Source: Paraburkholderia phenoliruptrix (GTDB lineage Bacteria; Pseudomonadota; Gammaproteobacteria; Burkholderiales; Burkholderiaceae). From it: a DNA stretch of 64,000 bases. The stretch lies in contig NZ_JAEUAV010000015.1 in assembly GCF_019511605.1 (NCBI RefSeq), positions 1 through 64,000 on the forward strand, written 5' to 3'. Position numbers and translations under genes: made by a program. Each line of letters opens with the position of its first letter. The first letter of the stretch is position 1. The notes under the pieces were generated by a model, which worked only from the letters and a program-made list of their open reading frames with translations, was not told the origin of the DNA and ran no database searches. Of this stretch, positions 51,323 to 60,067 are shown piece after piece.

Positions 51323-52165
51323 TTATGCGGAAACAAAAAACCGCTCTTTCAGTTCCTCGATCCCCAGAGTGTGCATCACTTCGTTGAGCCGCTCAGCGGG
51401 GCGCCTGCGCGGCAAGTCCTTGAACTGCGCGATGATGAGCTCGTTTTTCATCGAATGCTCCCAGCCGACGAGCTCCGTTACGCTCACCTGATAACCGTGC
51501 GCCTCCAATTGCAGACAGCGCAGCACATTCGTAATCTGGCTGCCGAACTCGCGCGTATGCAACGGATGCCGCCAGATTTCCGTCAACGCATTACTCAGCG
51601 ATTTACTCTTGTTTTGACGTAAAACGCCGGCCACTTCAGCCTGGCAACACGGCACAACCACAATGTATTTCGCCTTTTTCTCGAGGGCGAAGCGAATGGC
51701 GTCGTCGGTGGCGGTATTGCACGCATGCAGCGCGGTAACAATATCGATCTGTGACGGCAGGCGCTCCGACGTAATCGAATCCGCTACCGATAGATTCAGA
51801 AACGACATTCCCTTGAAGCCGAGCCGCGCCGCCAGTTCCTGCGAGCGGGCCACCAGTTCCTCGCGCGTTTCGATGCCGTAAATGTGCGACGCCCCACCCG
51901 CAGCATCCTGAAACTCCTTGAAGAACAGGTCGTACAGGATAAAACCTAGATATGACTTGCCCGCGCCGTGGTCGACGAGGGTCACCGCGCCCTTCTCGTC
52001 CTTCAGGTCCTTGAGCAGCGGCTCGATGAACTGAAACAGGTGGTAGACCTGCTTCAGCTTGCGGCGGCTGTCCTGGTTCATCTTGCCGTCGCGTGTCAGG
52101 ATGTGCAGTTCCTTGAGCAACTCGATGGACTGGTTCGGGCGAATTTCGTGAGTTTTGCTGGACAT
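51323..52165 (-). CDS. SAM-dependent methyltransferase (Methyltransf_32-like)
   Basis: A 280-aa protein starting at ATG 52163-52165. The SAM-binding segment is VTLVDHGAGKSYLGFILYDLFF, followed by YGIETREELVARSQ. It has VTALHACNTATDDAIRFAL and VVVPCCQAEVAGVL, features of the Methyltransf_32 class in which a CC motif follows the fold. The substrate is unknown, possibly RNA. It is convergent with DUF1415; its upstream 380-bp region contains a hairpin but no gene. Confidence 0.78.
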   Translation of the reverse strand: MSSKTHEIRPNQSIELLKELHILTRDGKMNQDSRRKLKQVYHLFQFIEPLLKDLKDEKGAVTLVDHGAGKSYLGFILYDLFFKEFQDAAGGASHIYGIETREELVARSQELAARLGFKGMSFLNLSVADSITSERLPSQIDIVTALHACNTATDDAIRFALEKKAKYIVVVPCCQAEVAGVLRQNKSKSLSNALTEIWRHPLHTREFGSQITNVLRCLQLEAHGYQVSVTELVGWEHSMKNELIIAQFKDLPRRRPAERLNEVMHTLGIEELKERFFVSA

Positions 52166-52548
52166 CGTGGGGAGCCGTCGGCAATTGCAGCGCGAACGTG
52201 CGTCAGGTGACGGATAAAAACAAAAGTTGCTGCCAGTTTACCCAAACGGCGGCGCGCTCACCGAAGATCGCGCGAAAACCGGCGGGAAGCAGCGTATTCC
52301 TGGAACACTTCCTGCTGTTTTCAGGCACGACGAGGGAGCTTTGCGCGCGCGGGCGAACCGTTTCGCGCCGCCACGGTCCCAACGGCGTAGACGTGGTGCC
52401 CATAACAACAAGCTGTCGGCCGTGCTCGACAGGCACGGCCCCGATGCATGTGGGGAGGACGGCTCCGTAACACGAGCCGAACGTTACGTAACCGGCAGCG
52501 CGCCGCGATTTCTACTGGATGCGCGCCCGGACAATAGAAGAGGCGGCA
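52166..52548. other. Intergenic region with a perfect inverted repeat
   Basis: No gene is seen. GGCCGTGC (52418-52425) and GCACGGCC (52433-52440) form a perfect 8-bp stem with a 7-nt loop. There is no T-run, so it may be an operator or RNA hairpin. Confidence 0.35.
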
Positions 52549-52869
52549 ATGGATACGGTACCCAACGGAAACGTCGAACAGAAGTTCCAGGAAATGATGG
52601 CGAAGCTCACCGCCATGCCCGCCTGGACCGAAAAGCAGCAACTGGAACTGGAGATGGCCCGCGACATCTCCACGGAAATGCTTCGTCTTGCCGAAGTCAT
52701 GCGCGACGGCAGCGTCGACATGGAAACCTGCCTGACGCTGCTCAAATACGCGAAGGTACTGGACTTCGTGATGACCACGCTGGCTTCGCGGCGCGACATC
52801 AAACCGCAAACGCTGCGCGTCATCTTCAAGCTCGCCGGCCTCAAGGTCGACGAAGCGTATCCAACCTGA
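52549..52869 (+). CDS. Conserved small helical protein of unknown function
   Basis: A 106-aa protein from ATG 52549 (MDTVPNGNVEQKFQEMMAKL), with GAGG a few bases upstream. It is almost entirely helical with no Cys or membrane segment, for instance KQQLELEMARDISTEMLRLAEVM and LTLLKYAKVLDFVMTTLASRR. It looks like a genuine, well-conserved coding sequence by codon use and ribosome site. I cannot assign a family. Confidence 0.6.
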   Translation: MDTVPNGNVEQKFQEMMAKLTAMPAWTEKQQLELEMARDISTEMLRLAEVMRDGSVDMETCLTLLKYAKVLDFVMTTLASRRDIKPQTLRVIFKLAGLKVDEAYPT

Positions 52870-53038
52870 GACCGCGGGCCACGCGGCCAGATGTCCACCT
52901 CACGCCGCCACGCGCGCGAGCGGTCAAGCGCCGCTCGTCGTTCTCGCGAGTCAGCGCGGCGGCTTCTTATCCCGGCGTATCGCTGTCTGGCGCCGGAGCC
53001 TGTTTCGCAGGCTCGCGTTCAGGGCTCGAATCCCGGCT

Positions 53039-53248
53039 TCACATGCGCGGCGCTTCCACCGGCGGGGTGCCTTCGTGAAAGAGCGTGCGCAATTGCGAGC
53101 GCAATTCCGGCGAATCCTCATGTTTGTGCACACTCACGGCGTGCTGGACGGCCGCGTCGAGCAGCTCGTCCTCGCTGTCGGCAGATAGCGCGACCGTGCA
53201 GTTCATCTCGCTCGGGAACTCCCGGCAGTCAATGTAATGGCGGGTCAT
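53039..53248 (-). CDS. DUF1059-family small protein
   Basis: A 69-aa protein from ATG 53246-53248, with an ideal AAGGAG six bases upstream. It opens MTRHYIDCREFPSEMNCTVAL, containing the two conserved Cys, then ADSEDELLDAAVQHAVSVHKHED with the HAxxVHxH-like metal-binding pattern of DUF1059. It is predicted to be a small metal-binding cytosolic protein of unknown function. The upstream 400 bp (53249-53653) contain no gene I can support, only a short AT-rich spot near 53405. Confidence 0.82.
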   Translation of the reverse strand: MTRHYIDCREFPSEMNCTVALSADSEDELLDAAVQHAVSVHKHEDSPELRSQLRTLFHEGTPPVEAPRM

Positions 53249-53653
53249 GGCAGTCTCCTTGATCGTATGTTGGGGCCGTCCTCGCGCGACATCAGGCGCG
53301 AGCCCGTGGCTCGTCCGCCATGCCAGCGCATGAGGTTCAGCAAAGACCTGACGAGTGGGATCGACGTGGGAACGACGCGAAATGCGCCCGATGGACGGTG
53401 TGCAAAAATTATAGTTCGCGATGCTGACTAACCCAGCGGCAAGCCGCTACCACGGCGCGGCTGAAGGCGCCGAAACCCAGGGTTCTTGCGTCGGCGGCGG
53501 CGCGCGGCGGGTTTGCTCCGCGCTGCGTGCAATGTGAAAATAGCGCCCTTCGCAGCGCCGACGCTGCTCGTTGCAGCTCCTGTCCGCGTTGCGCGCCGGT
53601 TGGCCGTCAGTCGCGGCGGCGCACCCCGCCTTTTTGCTTACCCGCAGGCCCGC

Positions 53654-54946
53654 ATGTCATCTTCGTTCGATTCCGCCCGCGTCGCCGTCATCGGCGGCGG
53701 ACCCGCCGGCCTGATGGCCGCCGAGGCGCTTTGCCTGCAAGGCGTGCAGGTCGACGTCTACGACGCCATGCCTTCCGTCGGCCGCAAATTCCTGATGGCG
53801 GGCAAAGGCGGCATGAACATCACGCATTCCGAGCCGCTCGAGCCGTTTCTCGACCGTTACGGTGCGCGTCGCGAGGCGCTCACGCCGCTCGTCGAAGCAT
53901 TCGGGCCGCACGCGTTGCGCGCGTGGTTGCGCGGGCTCAGTGTGGAAACCTTTGTCGGCAGTTCCGGACGCGTGTTTCCGACCGACATGAAGGCCGCGCC
54001 CATGCTGCGTGCCTGGCTGCATCGGCTGAGGGAAAACGGGGTGCGCTTTCACATGCGGCACAAGTGGCACGGCTGGAACAGCGAGCAGCAGGACGTAGCG
54101 GCCGGCGCGTCCACTCGCGCCGCGCAGGTTCTGCGTTTCGCCACACCGGATGGCGAACGGCTCGTCGCTTGCGACGCCGTCGTGCTCGCACTCGGCGGCG
54201 CAAGCTGGCCGCGGCTCGGTTCGGACGCGAGTTGGGTGCCGCTGATCGCGTCGCGTGGGGTGCCGGTATCTCCGCTCCAACCGGCGAACTGTGGATTCGA
54301 CGCAGACTGGAGTCCCTATTTGCGTGAGCGTTTTGCCGGCGAACCGGTGAAGTCTGTGGCCATTTCATTCCCTGACGTAGACGGAAAAGTCCACAATCGA
54401 CAAGGTGAAATACTTCTGACCGAAACGGGCCTTGAAGGCAGTCTGATCTACGCGCTGTCGGCGCCGATTCGCGAGCGGATTCTCGCGGACGGCGAGCTCA
54501 CGATTTCGCTGGACCTGGCGCCAGGCCTGGCGCTGGAGCGGGTGGTCGCGGAAGTTTCCAGACCGCGCGGTTCGCGTTCGATATCGAGTCACCTGCATGG
54601 AAGAGTCGGCATTAGCGGAGTGAAACTAGCCCTTCTGCACGAAGTCCTGCCGAAGGAAGTTTTCGTGGATTCGACGTGTCTCGCGCACGCAATCAAGGCT
54701 CTGCCGGTGCGGCTGTTGCGCGCCCGGCCGATTGCCGAGGCGATCAGCAGCGCGGGCGGCGTTCCGTTCGAGGCGCTGAATCAGCATCTGATGCTCGAGC
54801 GTTTGCCGGGCGTTTTCTGCGCCGGGGAAATGCTGGACTGGGAAGCGCCCACGGGCGGCTATCTGTTGACGGCGTGCTTCGCCAGTGGTCTGGCGGCCGG
54901 CCGCGGTGCGGCAGCGTTCGCGAGGGCGCGCGCGGCAGCGCTGTGA
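53654..54946 (+). CDS. FAD-dependent flavoprotein, TIGR03862/HI0933 (BaiN-like) family
   Basis: A 430-aa protein from ATG 53654; the longer frame adds 56 basic residues without support. The FAD-binding Rossmann motif is VAVIGGGPAGLMAAEAL (about 10-26), followed by GRKFLMAGKGGMNITHSE, the family signature. It also has LALGGASWPRLGSD and ETGLEGSLIYALSAPIRERI. The C-terminal FAD contact is VFCAGEMLDWEAPTGGYLL. Members are NAD(P)/FAD oxidoreductases of largely unknown substrate. The gene contains a 22-bp sequence that recurs 2 kb downstream. Confidence 0.85.
   Translation: MSSSFDSARVAVIGGGPAGLMAAEALCLQGVQVDVYDAMPSVGRKFLMAGKGGMNITHSEPLEPFLDRYGARREALTPLVEAFGPHALRAWLRGLSVETFVGSSGRVFPTDMKAAPMLRAWLHRLRENGVRFHMRHKWHGWNSEQQDVAAGASTRAAQVLRFATPDGERLVACDAVVLALGGASWPRLGSDASWVPLIASRGVPVSPLQPANCGFDADWSPYLRERFAGEPVKSVAISFPDVDGKVHNRQGEILLTETGLEGSLIYALSAPIRERILADGELTISLDLAPGLALERVVAEVSRPRGSRSISSHLHGRVGISGVKLALLHEVLPKEVFVDSTCLAHAIKALPVRLLRARPIAEAISSAGGVPFEALNQHLMLERLPGVFCAGEMLDWEAPTGGYLLTACFASGLAAGRGAAAFARARAAAL
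54389..54410 (+). repeat. 22-bp exact repeat, copy 1 (inside the flavoprotein gene)
   Basis: This starts GTCCACAATCGA and is identical to 56377-56398. Eight further matching bases (ACGTAGAC) precede both copies, separated by six variable bases. Here it encodes the VHNRQGE region of the flavoprotein. Confidence 0.85.
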
Positions 54947-55156
54947 GGGGGCGGGGGCAGTTCGGTGCGGCGTGGCCTAATGCGGCCCGACGCGACATGC
55001 GCTGACGCAGCGCGACTCGACGTAGCCTGACGCAGCGCCCGCACCATGGCATGGCCGGTGTGCGAACCGCTCACAACCCCTTAAAGGCTGCCACGGCCCC
55101 ACCCGCTCCCCTCCTTCACCGACTACCGCTTCGCAGCCCCCGCTTTTCCACCCGCA

Positions 55157-56284
55157 TCACGAACGCGCCTTCAACCGCCACAGCGAAGTGAGTTCCGCCA
55201 CCCGCGCCTTGTGCAGCGCATCGCTCTCGTCGGTCGACTTCGGGTGCCGTGGGCGAATGTCCTCGCGCCCGGCCACCGTCAGCCCCGCCTTCTCGATAGC
55301 GGCGAGCAGCCACTCGCGTGTGCGCAGCCCGAGATGCTCGGCGAAGTCCGAGAGAATGAGCCAGCCTTCGCCGCCCGGCGACAGGTGCTCCGCAAGGCCA
55401 TTGAGGAAGCCGAGCAGCATCCGGCTGTCGGGATCGAAAACCGCATGCTCGATCGGCGAAGCGGGCCGCGCCGGCACCCACGGCGGATTGCAGACGACGA
55501 GCGGCGCGCGCCCCTCCGGAAAGAGATCGGCCTGTACGACGTCGACTTGCTGCCCGTAGCCGAGACGCGCAAGATTCTCGCGTGCGCACGCAAGCGCCCT
55601 CGGGTCCTGGTCGGTCGCGACAATCTTCTTGACTCCGCGTTTGGCGAGCAGCGCAGCCAGCACACCGGTGCCGGTGCCGACGTCGAACGCCTTGTTCAAC
55701 GACGGCAGCGGCGTGCGCGCGACGAGATCCACGTACTCGCCGCGCACCGGCGAGAACACGCCGTAATGCGGATGGATCCGCTCGCCGAGCGCCGGAATCT
55801 CCACGCCCTTCTTGCGCCATTCGTGCGCGCCGATCAAGCCGAGCAACTCGCGCAACGACACGACCGATGCCTCGCCGGTCGGCGGCCCGTAGGTTTCCAT
55901 GCACGCTTCGCGAACATCGGGCGCACGGCGCAGCGGAATCGCATAGCCGGCGTCGAGCGGAATCAGGATCATGCCGAGGGTACGCGCGCGCTGCGACTGC
56001 GTCTGACGGTGCAGGTTGAACGCTTCGAGAGGCGTCGCCCCCTGCTTGCGCTGCTTGCGTTCAAGGCGACGCGTGACCGCCTGCAGCAATTGCCGCGCGT
56101 TCTGGAAGTCGCCGTTCCATAGCAGCGCCGTGCCTTCGCACGCGAGCCGGTAGGCGGAATCTGCGGTGGTCCGGTCGTCGGCGACGATCACGCGCTTGGG
56201 CGGCGGCACCGCCGCTTCGGAGCGCCAACGTGCGGTGCGGGGGCCGTCGGCTTCGGGCCAGGTGATGCTTGCGGGGCTGGTCAT
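55157..56284 (-). CDS. Class I SAM-dependent methyltransferase with NPPW motif
   Basis: A 375-aa protein, taken from ATG 56282-56284 (MTSPASITWPEADG). Upstream codons lack support and the ribosome site is weak. The N-terminal ~170 residues are a helical domain (LLWNGDFQNARQLLQAVTRRLERKQ). The SAM-binding motif is KAFDVGTGTGVLAALLAKRG, and the catalytic-type motif is VVCNPPWVPARPAS, as in the N5-glutamine/N6-adenine methyltransferases. It is most like bacterial HemK/RlmG-type enzymes; the target is unknown. It is convergent with the flavoprotein, and a 22-bp repeat lies 93 bp upstream of the start. Confidence 0.78.
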   Translation of the reverse strand: MTSPASITWPEADGPRTARWRSEAAVPPPKRVIVADDRTTADSAYRLACEGTALLWNGDFQNARQLLQAVTRRLERKQRKQGATPLEAFNLHRQTQSQRARTLGMILIPLDAGYAIPLRRAPDVREACMETYGPPTGEASVVSLRELLGLIGAHEWRKKGVEIPALGERIHPHYGVFSPVRGEYVDLVARTPLPSLNKAFDVGTGTGVLAALLAKRGVKKIVATDQDPRALACARENLARLGYGQQVDVVQADLFPEGRAPLVVCNPPWVPARPASPIEHAVFDPDSRMLLGFLNGLAEHLSPGGEGWLILSDFAEHLGLRTREWLLAAIEKAGLTVAGREDIRPRHPKSTDESDALHKARVAELTSLWRLKARS

Positions 56285-56376
56285 GGTGAGGTCGTTTGAC
56301 GAAAGCGCGGGCGCGTCACGGCGCACTTTCAGCGGTAACGCACAGTGGGTCAGGCTCGGCGAACGTAGACAGTTTC

Positions 56377-56398
56377 GTCCACAATCGACAAGGTGAAA
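56377..56398 (+). repeat. 22-bp exact repeat, copy 2 (intergenic)
   Basis: This is identical to 54389-54410, where the same sequence is coding. It lies in the leader region of the minus-strand methyltransferase gene. A chance match of this length within 2 kb is very unlikely. Confidence 0.85.
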
Positions 56399-56464
56399 GA
56401 GATATGGCGATTTTAGCCCTCGCCCGTGCTCACCGCATACGCTACAAAGCGCTGATTGGCCAAT

Positions 56465-56500
56465 AAAAAACGGGGTTCCTGATTGAACAGAAACCCCGTT
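56465..56500 (-). terminator. Terminator behind tRNA-Thr
   Basis: On the minus strand AACCCCGT (56492-56499) and ACGGGGTT (56470-56477) form the stem, followed by a run of six T (56465-56470 complement). It ends the tRNA transcript ten bases after the CCA. Confidence 0.8.
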
Positions 56501-56509
56501 TCGCACTAC

Positions 56510-56585
56510 TGGTGCCGGCTGCAGGACTCGAACCCGCCACCTCATGATTACAAGTCAAGCGCTCTACCTGATGAGCTAAGCCGGC
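56510..56585 (-). tRNA. tRNA-Thr (anticodon UGU)
   Basis: A 76-base tRNA including the encoded CCA. The acceptor stem is GCCGGCT/AGCCGGC, the D arm starts TAGCTCATCAGGTAGAGC, the anticodon loop is CTTGTAA with TGT, and the T arm contains GGTTCGAGTCC. The anticodon stem has one U-U mismatch (positions 28/42), compared with the close E. coli tRNA-Thr(UGU). It is transcribed leftward and followed by a strong terminator. Confidence 0.95.
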
Positions 56586-56604
56586 ATGAGGCCGTGATTC
56601 TACT

Positions 56605-57132
56605 TCATTTTACGAGCTTGAGGCGAGCCCTTCCGCCACCTTTCGAACCGTCGTCGTCGGGCGGCTCGCCTTCCGGGGAACGCTCAGCGTCGGCGGGGGC
56701 ATCCGCGGCGGACGGACTGTCGACCGCGCGCGGTGTGGCCGGCGTGGCAGGCGTGGCCGGGGCCGCGGCCGGCTCCACGGCTTCAGCGTCCGCACCCGAA
56801 TCGCGCGCCTCGCCGCCCGCGGACTCGACCTGGAACGCCATGCCCTGCCCGTTTTCGCGCGCGTAGATCGCGAGGACATTGCCGACCGGCACCTCGATCT
56901 TGTGCGATTTGCCGGAGAAGCGGGCGCTGAACTCTATCCATTCGTTGCCCATCTGCAGCTGGCTTGTGGCCTCGAAGCTGATGTTCAACACGATCTCGTT
57001 CTCGCGCACGAACTGGCGCGGCACACGCGTGTGATTGTCGACGCGCACGGCGATGTGCGGCGTGTAGCCGTTATCCGTGCACCACTCGTACAGCGCGCGC
57101 AGCAGATAAGGCTTGGTGGAAATCTCTTGCAT
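56605..57132 (-). CDS. sspB: ClpXP protease specificity-enhancing factor SspB
   Basis: A 175-aa adaptor from ATG 57130-57132 (MQEISTKPYLLRALYEWC). The folded domain, about 1-110, binds ssrA-tagged substrates (GNEWIEFSARFSGKSHKIEVPV, IYARENGQGMAF). Then comes a long Ala/Pro/Asp-rich flexible linker with repeated PATPATP. The C-terminal ARLKLVK is the ClpX-binding tail. It delivers tagged proteins to ClpXP. It follows sspA by 68 bp in the conserved sspA-sspB order. Confidence 0.93.
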   Translation of the reverse strand: MQEISTKPYLLRALYEWCTDNGYTPHIAVRVDNHTRVPRQFVRENEIVLNISFEATSQLQMGNEWIEFSARFSGKSHKIEVPVGNVLAIYARENGQGMAFQVESAGGEARDSGADAEAVEPAAAPATPATPATPRAVDSPSAADAPADAERSPEGEPPDDDGSKGGGRARLKLVK

Positions 57133-57200
57133 CAGCAGTCCTTTTACCGGGCGCGGGCAGGCGCGCAGGCAGCCGCGCGCGCCCGAACCCAAAGCTCAAC

Positions 57201-57812
57201 TCAACGACGCATTACCTTTTCCGAAGGCGTGAGCGCCTCGATGTAAGCCGGACGGCTAAAAATGCGCTCGGCGTACTTCATGAGCGGCGCGGCGTTCTTC
57301 GACAGCTCGATGCCGTAGTGATCCAGACGCCACAGCAGCGGTGCAATGGCGACGTCGAGCATGGAGAACTCTTCGCCGAGCATGTACTTGTTCTTCAGGA
57401 AGATCGGCGCGAGTTGCGTCAGGCGGTCGCGAATAGCCAGGCGCGCTTTCTCGTGATTTTTCTCCGCGGCCTTGCCCTTTTCGTTTTCGAGCGTGCCGAC
57501 GTGGACGAACAGTTCCTTTTCGAAGTTCAGCAGGAACAGGCGCGCGCGCGCACGCTGCACCGGATCGGCCGGCATCAGCTGCGGGTGCGGAAAGCGCTCG
57601 TCGATATACTCGTTGATGATGTTCGATTCGTACAGAATCAGGTCCCGTTCGACGAGAATCGGCACTTGACCATACGGATTCATCACGGCGATGTCTTCCG
57701 GCTTGTTAAACAGGTCGACGTCGCGGATCTCGAAGTCCATGCCCTTTTCGAACAACACCAGCCGGCAACGCTGGGAGAACGGGCAAGTAGTGCCGGAATA
57801 CAGAACCATCAT
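57201..57812 (-). CDS. sspA: Stringent starvation protein A
   Basis: A 203-aa GST-fold protein that binds RNA polymerase during starvation. It opens MVLYSGTTCPFSQRCRLVLFEKGMDFEIRDVDL; the C-P-F-S-Q-R start of the thioredoxin-like domain is typical, as is NPYGQVPILVERDLILYESNIINEYIDE. The helical C-terminal domain is complete. The start is one of two adjacent ATG codons. It lies downstream of the cytochrome bc1 genes (97 bp), as in many Burkholderiales. Confidence 0.93.
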   Translation of the reverse strand: MMVLYSGTTCPFSQRCRLVLFEKGMDFEIRDVDLFNKPEDIAVMNPYGQVPILVERDLILYESNIINEYIDERFPHPQLMPADPVQRARARLFLLNFEKELFVHVGTLENEKGKAAEKNHEKARLAIRDRLTQLAPIFLKNKYMLGEEFSMLDVAIAPLLWRLDHYGIELSKNAAPLMKYAERIFSRPAYIEALTPSEKVMRR

Positions 57813-57908
57813 GATTTACGTTTCCTCAAAAAGCTGAAGGGCCAGCGCGCGGAAAAACCGTTCAACAGGTTTTTCCTGGCGCCGGCCCCACGCCGTGTAG
57901 CGGCGTGA

Positions 57909-58664
57909 TTATTTGATATGTTTCCAGTACGCGGCGTTCAGTCGCCAGGCGAAAAAGCTCAGAATACCGAGGAACAGCAGCACCCACACGCCAAGTTGCT
58001 TGCGGGTTTTCTGCGTCGGCTCGGACATCCATGACAGGTACGACACAAGGTCGGCCACAGCAGAATCATAATCTACCGGCGACATCGTCCCCGGCGTGAC
58101 CTGCTGGAAGCCCACAAATTTGTGCACCGTCTCGCCTGTTTTTTCGTCGACTTCGTCACCGAACTTCGCGGTACGTTGCCCCTGAAGCTGCCACAGCACG
58201 TGAGGCATGCTCACGTTTTCATACACCAGGTTGTTCCAGCCCGTTGGCCGCGTATTGTCGCGATAAAAGCTGCGCAAATACGTGTACAGCCAGTCCTTGC
58301 CGCGCGCCCGCGCTTCCACCGACAAATCCGGCGGACTCGCGCCGAACCACGCCTTCGCGTCGTCCGGGCGCATGGCCACCGTCATCGTGTTGCCGATCTT
58401 GTCGGTCGTGAAGAGCAGATTCGACTGAATTTCGCTCGGCGTGATGCCGAGATCGGTCAGCCGGTTGTAGCGCACCAGGTTCGCGCTGTGGCAATTCAGG
58501 CAGTAGTTTACAAACAATTGCGCGCCGTGCTGCAAAGAAGCGAAATTGTCCGCGTTATCCGGCGCGCGGTCGAGATGAACGTTCTCGTCCGCGTACGCCG
58601 GGCCGCCCACAAGCGCGAGCAGTGTCGCGCCGATCAGCGCGCACGTCGAAAGCAGCTTTCTCAT
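57909..58664 (-). CDS. petC: Ubiquinol-cytochrome c reductase, cytochrome c1
   Basis: A 251-aa cytochrome c1. The signal peptide is about 1-25 (LLSTCALIGATLLALVGGPAYA). The haem c site is CLNCHSANLVRY, and the methionine axial ligand lies in AMRPDDAKAWFGASPPDLS. The C-terminal membrane anchor is about 222-243 (QLGVWVLLFLGILSFFAWRLN). It passes electrons from the Rieske centre to soluble or membrane cytochrome c in the periplasm. It is the last gene of petA-petB-petC, 23 bp after petB. Confidence 0.95.
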   Translation of the reverse strand: MRKLLSTCALIGATLLALVGGPAYADENVHLDRAPDNADNFASLQHGAQLFVNYCLNCHSANLVRYNRLTDLGITPSEIQSNLLFTTDKIGNTMTVAMRPDDAKAWFGASPPDLSVEARARGKDWLYTYLRSFYRDNTRPTGWNNLVYENVSMPHVLWQLQGQRTAKFGDEVDEKTGETVHKFVGFQQVTPGTMSPVDYDSAVADLVSYLSWMSEPTQKTRKQLGVWVLLFLGILSFFAWRLNAAYWKHIK

Positions 58665-58687
58665 CTTCGTGTTCTCCTCGCTCGCGG

Positions 58688-60067
58688 TTAGTGGGGCTTG
58701 TAGCGCACACGCTCAGGCGGTTGCCTGAAGGTGCCAAGCCGCGTCCAGAACGGCATGCCGAGGAAAAACGCGAAGTAGATCAGCGCGCAAACCTGCGCAA
58801 TCAACGTGGCGGTCGGCGACGGCGGTTTCGTGCCGAGGAAGCCCAGCGTCAGGAAGGCGACCACGAAAATTCCGTAGAACACTTTGTGGAAAAACGGCCG
58901 GTAACGGATCGACTTGACCGGCGAGCGGTCGAGCCAAGGCAGGAAGAACAGCGAAATTACCGCGCCGCCCATCACCACCACGCCCCAGAACTTCGACTCG
59001 GTGAACGCCATGGCGAGAATCACCAGCACCGCGAGCACCGGCAAGCCGAGCCTCCATTTGCCGCGCGCGCGCACCAGCGCGAGCAGGCCGAGCAGCGCGA
59101 TGACGATCATCAGGACGATCTTGAACGGGTCGGTGGTGGCGCGCAGCATCGCGTAGAACGCGGTGAAGTACCAGACCGGCGCGATTTCGGGCGGCGTTTG
59201 CAGCGGGTTGGCCGGCACGAAGTTGTTCGCCTCGAGGAAGTACCCGCCCATCTCCGGTGCAAAGAAAATGATGGCCGCGAAGATCATGAGGAACACGGAC
59301 ACCCCCATGAAATCGTGCACCGAGTAGTACGGGTGGAACGGAATGCCGTCGAGCGGAATGCCGTCCGGGCCCTTCTTGGCCTTGATTTCGATGCCGTCCG
59401 GATTGTTCGAACCCACTTCGTGCAGCGCGACGAGATGCGCGACCACCAGCCCGAGCAGCACGAGAGGAATCGCGATCACGTGAAATGCGAAGAAGCGGTT
59501 CAGCGTGACGTCCGACACCACGTAGTCGCCACGAATCCACAGCGACAGATCAGGACCGATGAACGGAATGGCCGAGAACAGATTCACGATCACCTGCGCG
59601 CCCCAGAACGACATCTGGCCCCACGGCAGCAGGTAGCCGAAAAACGCCTCCGCCATCAGGCACAGAAAAATCGCGCAGCCGAAAATCCACACCAGTTCGC
59701 GCGGCTTGCGGTATGAGCCGTACATGAGCCCGCGGAACATGTGCAGATAAACGACCACGAAGAACATCGAGGCGCCCGTGGAATGCATATAGCGGATCAG
59801 CCAGCCCCACGGCACTTCGCGCATGATGTACTCGACCGACGCGAACGCGAGCGTTGCGTCGGGCTTGTAGTTCATCGTGAGGAAGATGCCCGTGACGATC
59901 TGGTTGACCAGCACCAGCAGCGCAAGCGAGCCGAAGAAGTACCAGAAGTTGAAGTTCTTCGGCGCGTAGTACTCGGAAACGTGCTTTTTCCAGGTGGACG
60001 TGAACGGAAAGCGCCGGTCGAGCCAGCCGACGAGCCCGGTCGTCTCTACTTCATGTTCGATCGCCAT
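58688..60067 (-). CDS. petB: Ubiquinol-cytochrome c reductase, cytochrome b
   Basis: A 459-aa polytopic protein with eight or more predicted helices. Haem b ligands are in WLIRYMHSTGASMFFVVVYLHMFRG and NRFFAFHVIAIPLVLLGLVVAHLVALHEVGSNNPDG in pieces. The quinol-oxidation motif is PEMGGYF rather than PEWY at that point, with TPPEIAPVWYF supplying the P-x-W-Y-like element. It holds both quinone sites of the bc1 complex. Its start overlaps the petA stop (TAATG), so the two are translationally coupled. Confidence 0.95.
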   Translation of the reverse strand: MAIEHEVETTGLVGWLDRRFPFTSTWKKHVSEYYAPKNFNFWYFFGSLALLVLVNQIVTGIFLTMNYKPDATLAFASVEYIMREVPWGWLIRYMHSTGASMFFVVVYLHMFRGLMYGSYRKPRELVWIFGCAIFLCLMAEAFFGYLLPWGQMSFWGAQVIVNLFSAIPFIGPDLSLWIRGDYVVSDVTLNRFFAFHVIAIPLVLLGLVVAHLVALHEVGSNNPDGIEIKAKKGPDGIPLDGIPFHPYYSVHDFMGVSVFLMIFAAIIFFAPEMGGYFLEANNFVPANPLQTPPEIAPVWYFTAFYAMLRATTDPFKIVLMIVIALLGLLALVRARGKWRLGLPVLAVLVILAMAFTESKFWGVVVMGGAVISLFFLPWLDRSPVKSIRYRPFFHKVFYGIFVVAFLTLGFLGTKPPSPTATLIAQVCALIYFAFFLGMPFWTRLGTFRQPPERVRYKPH

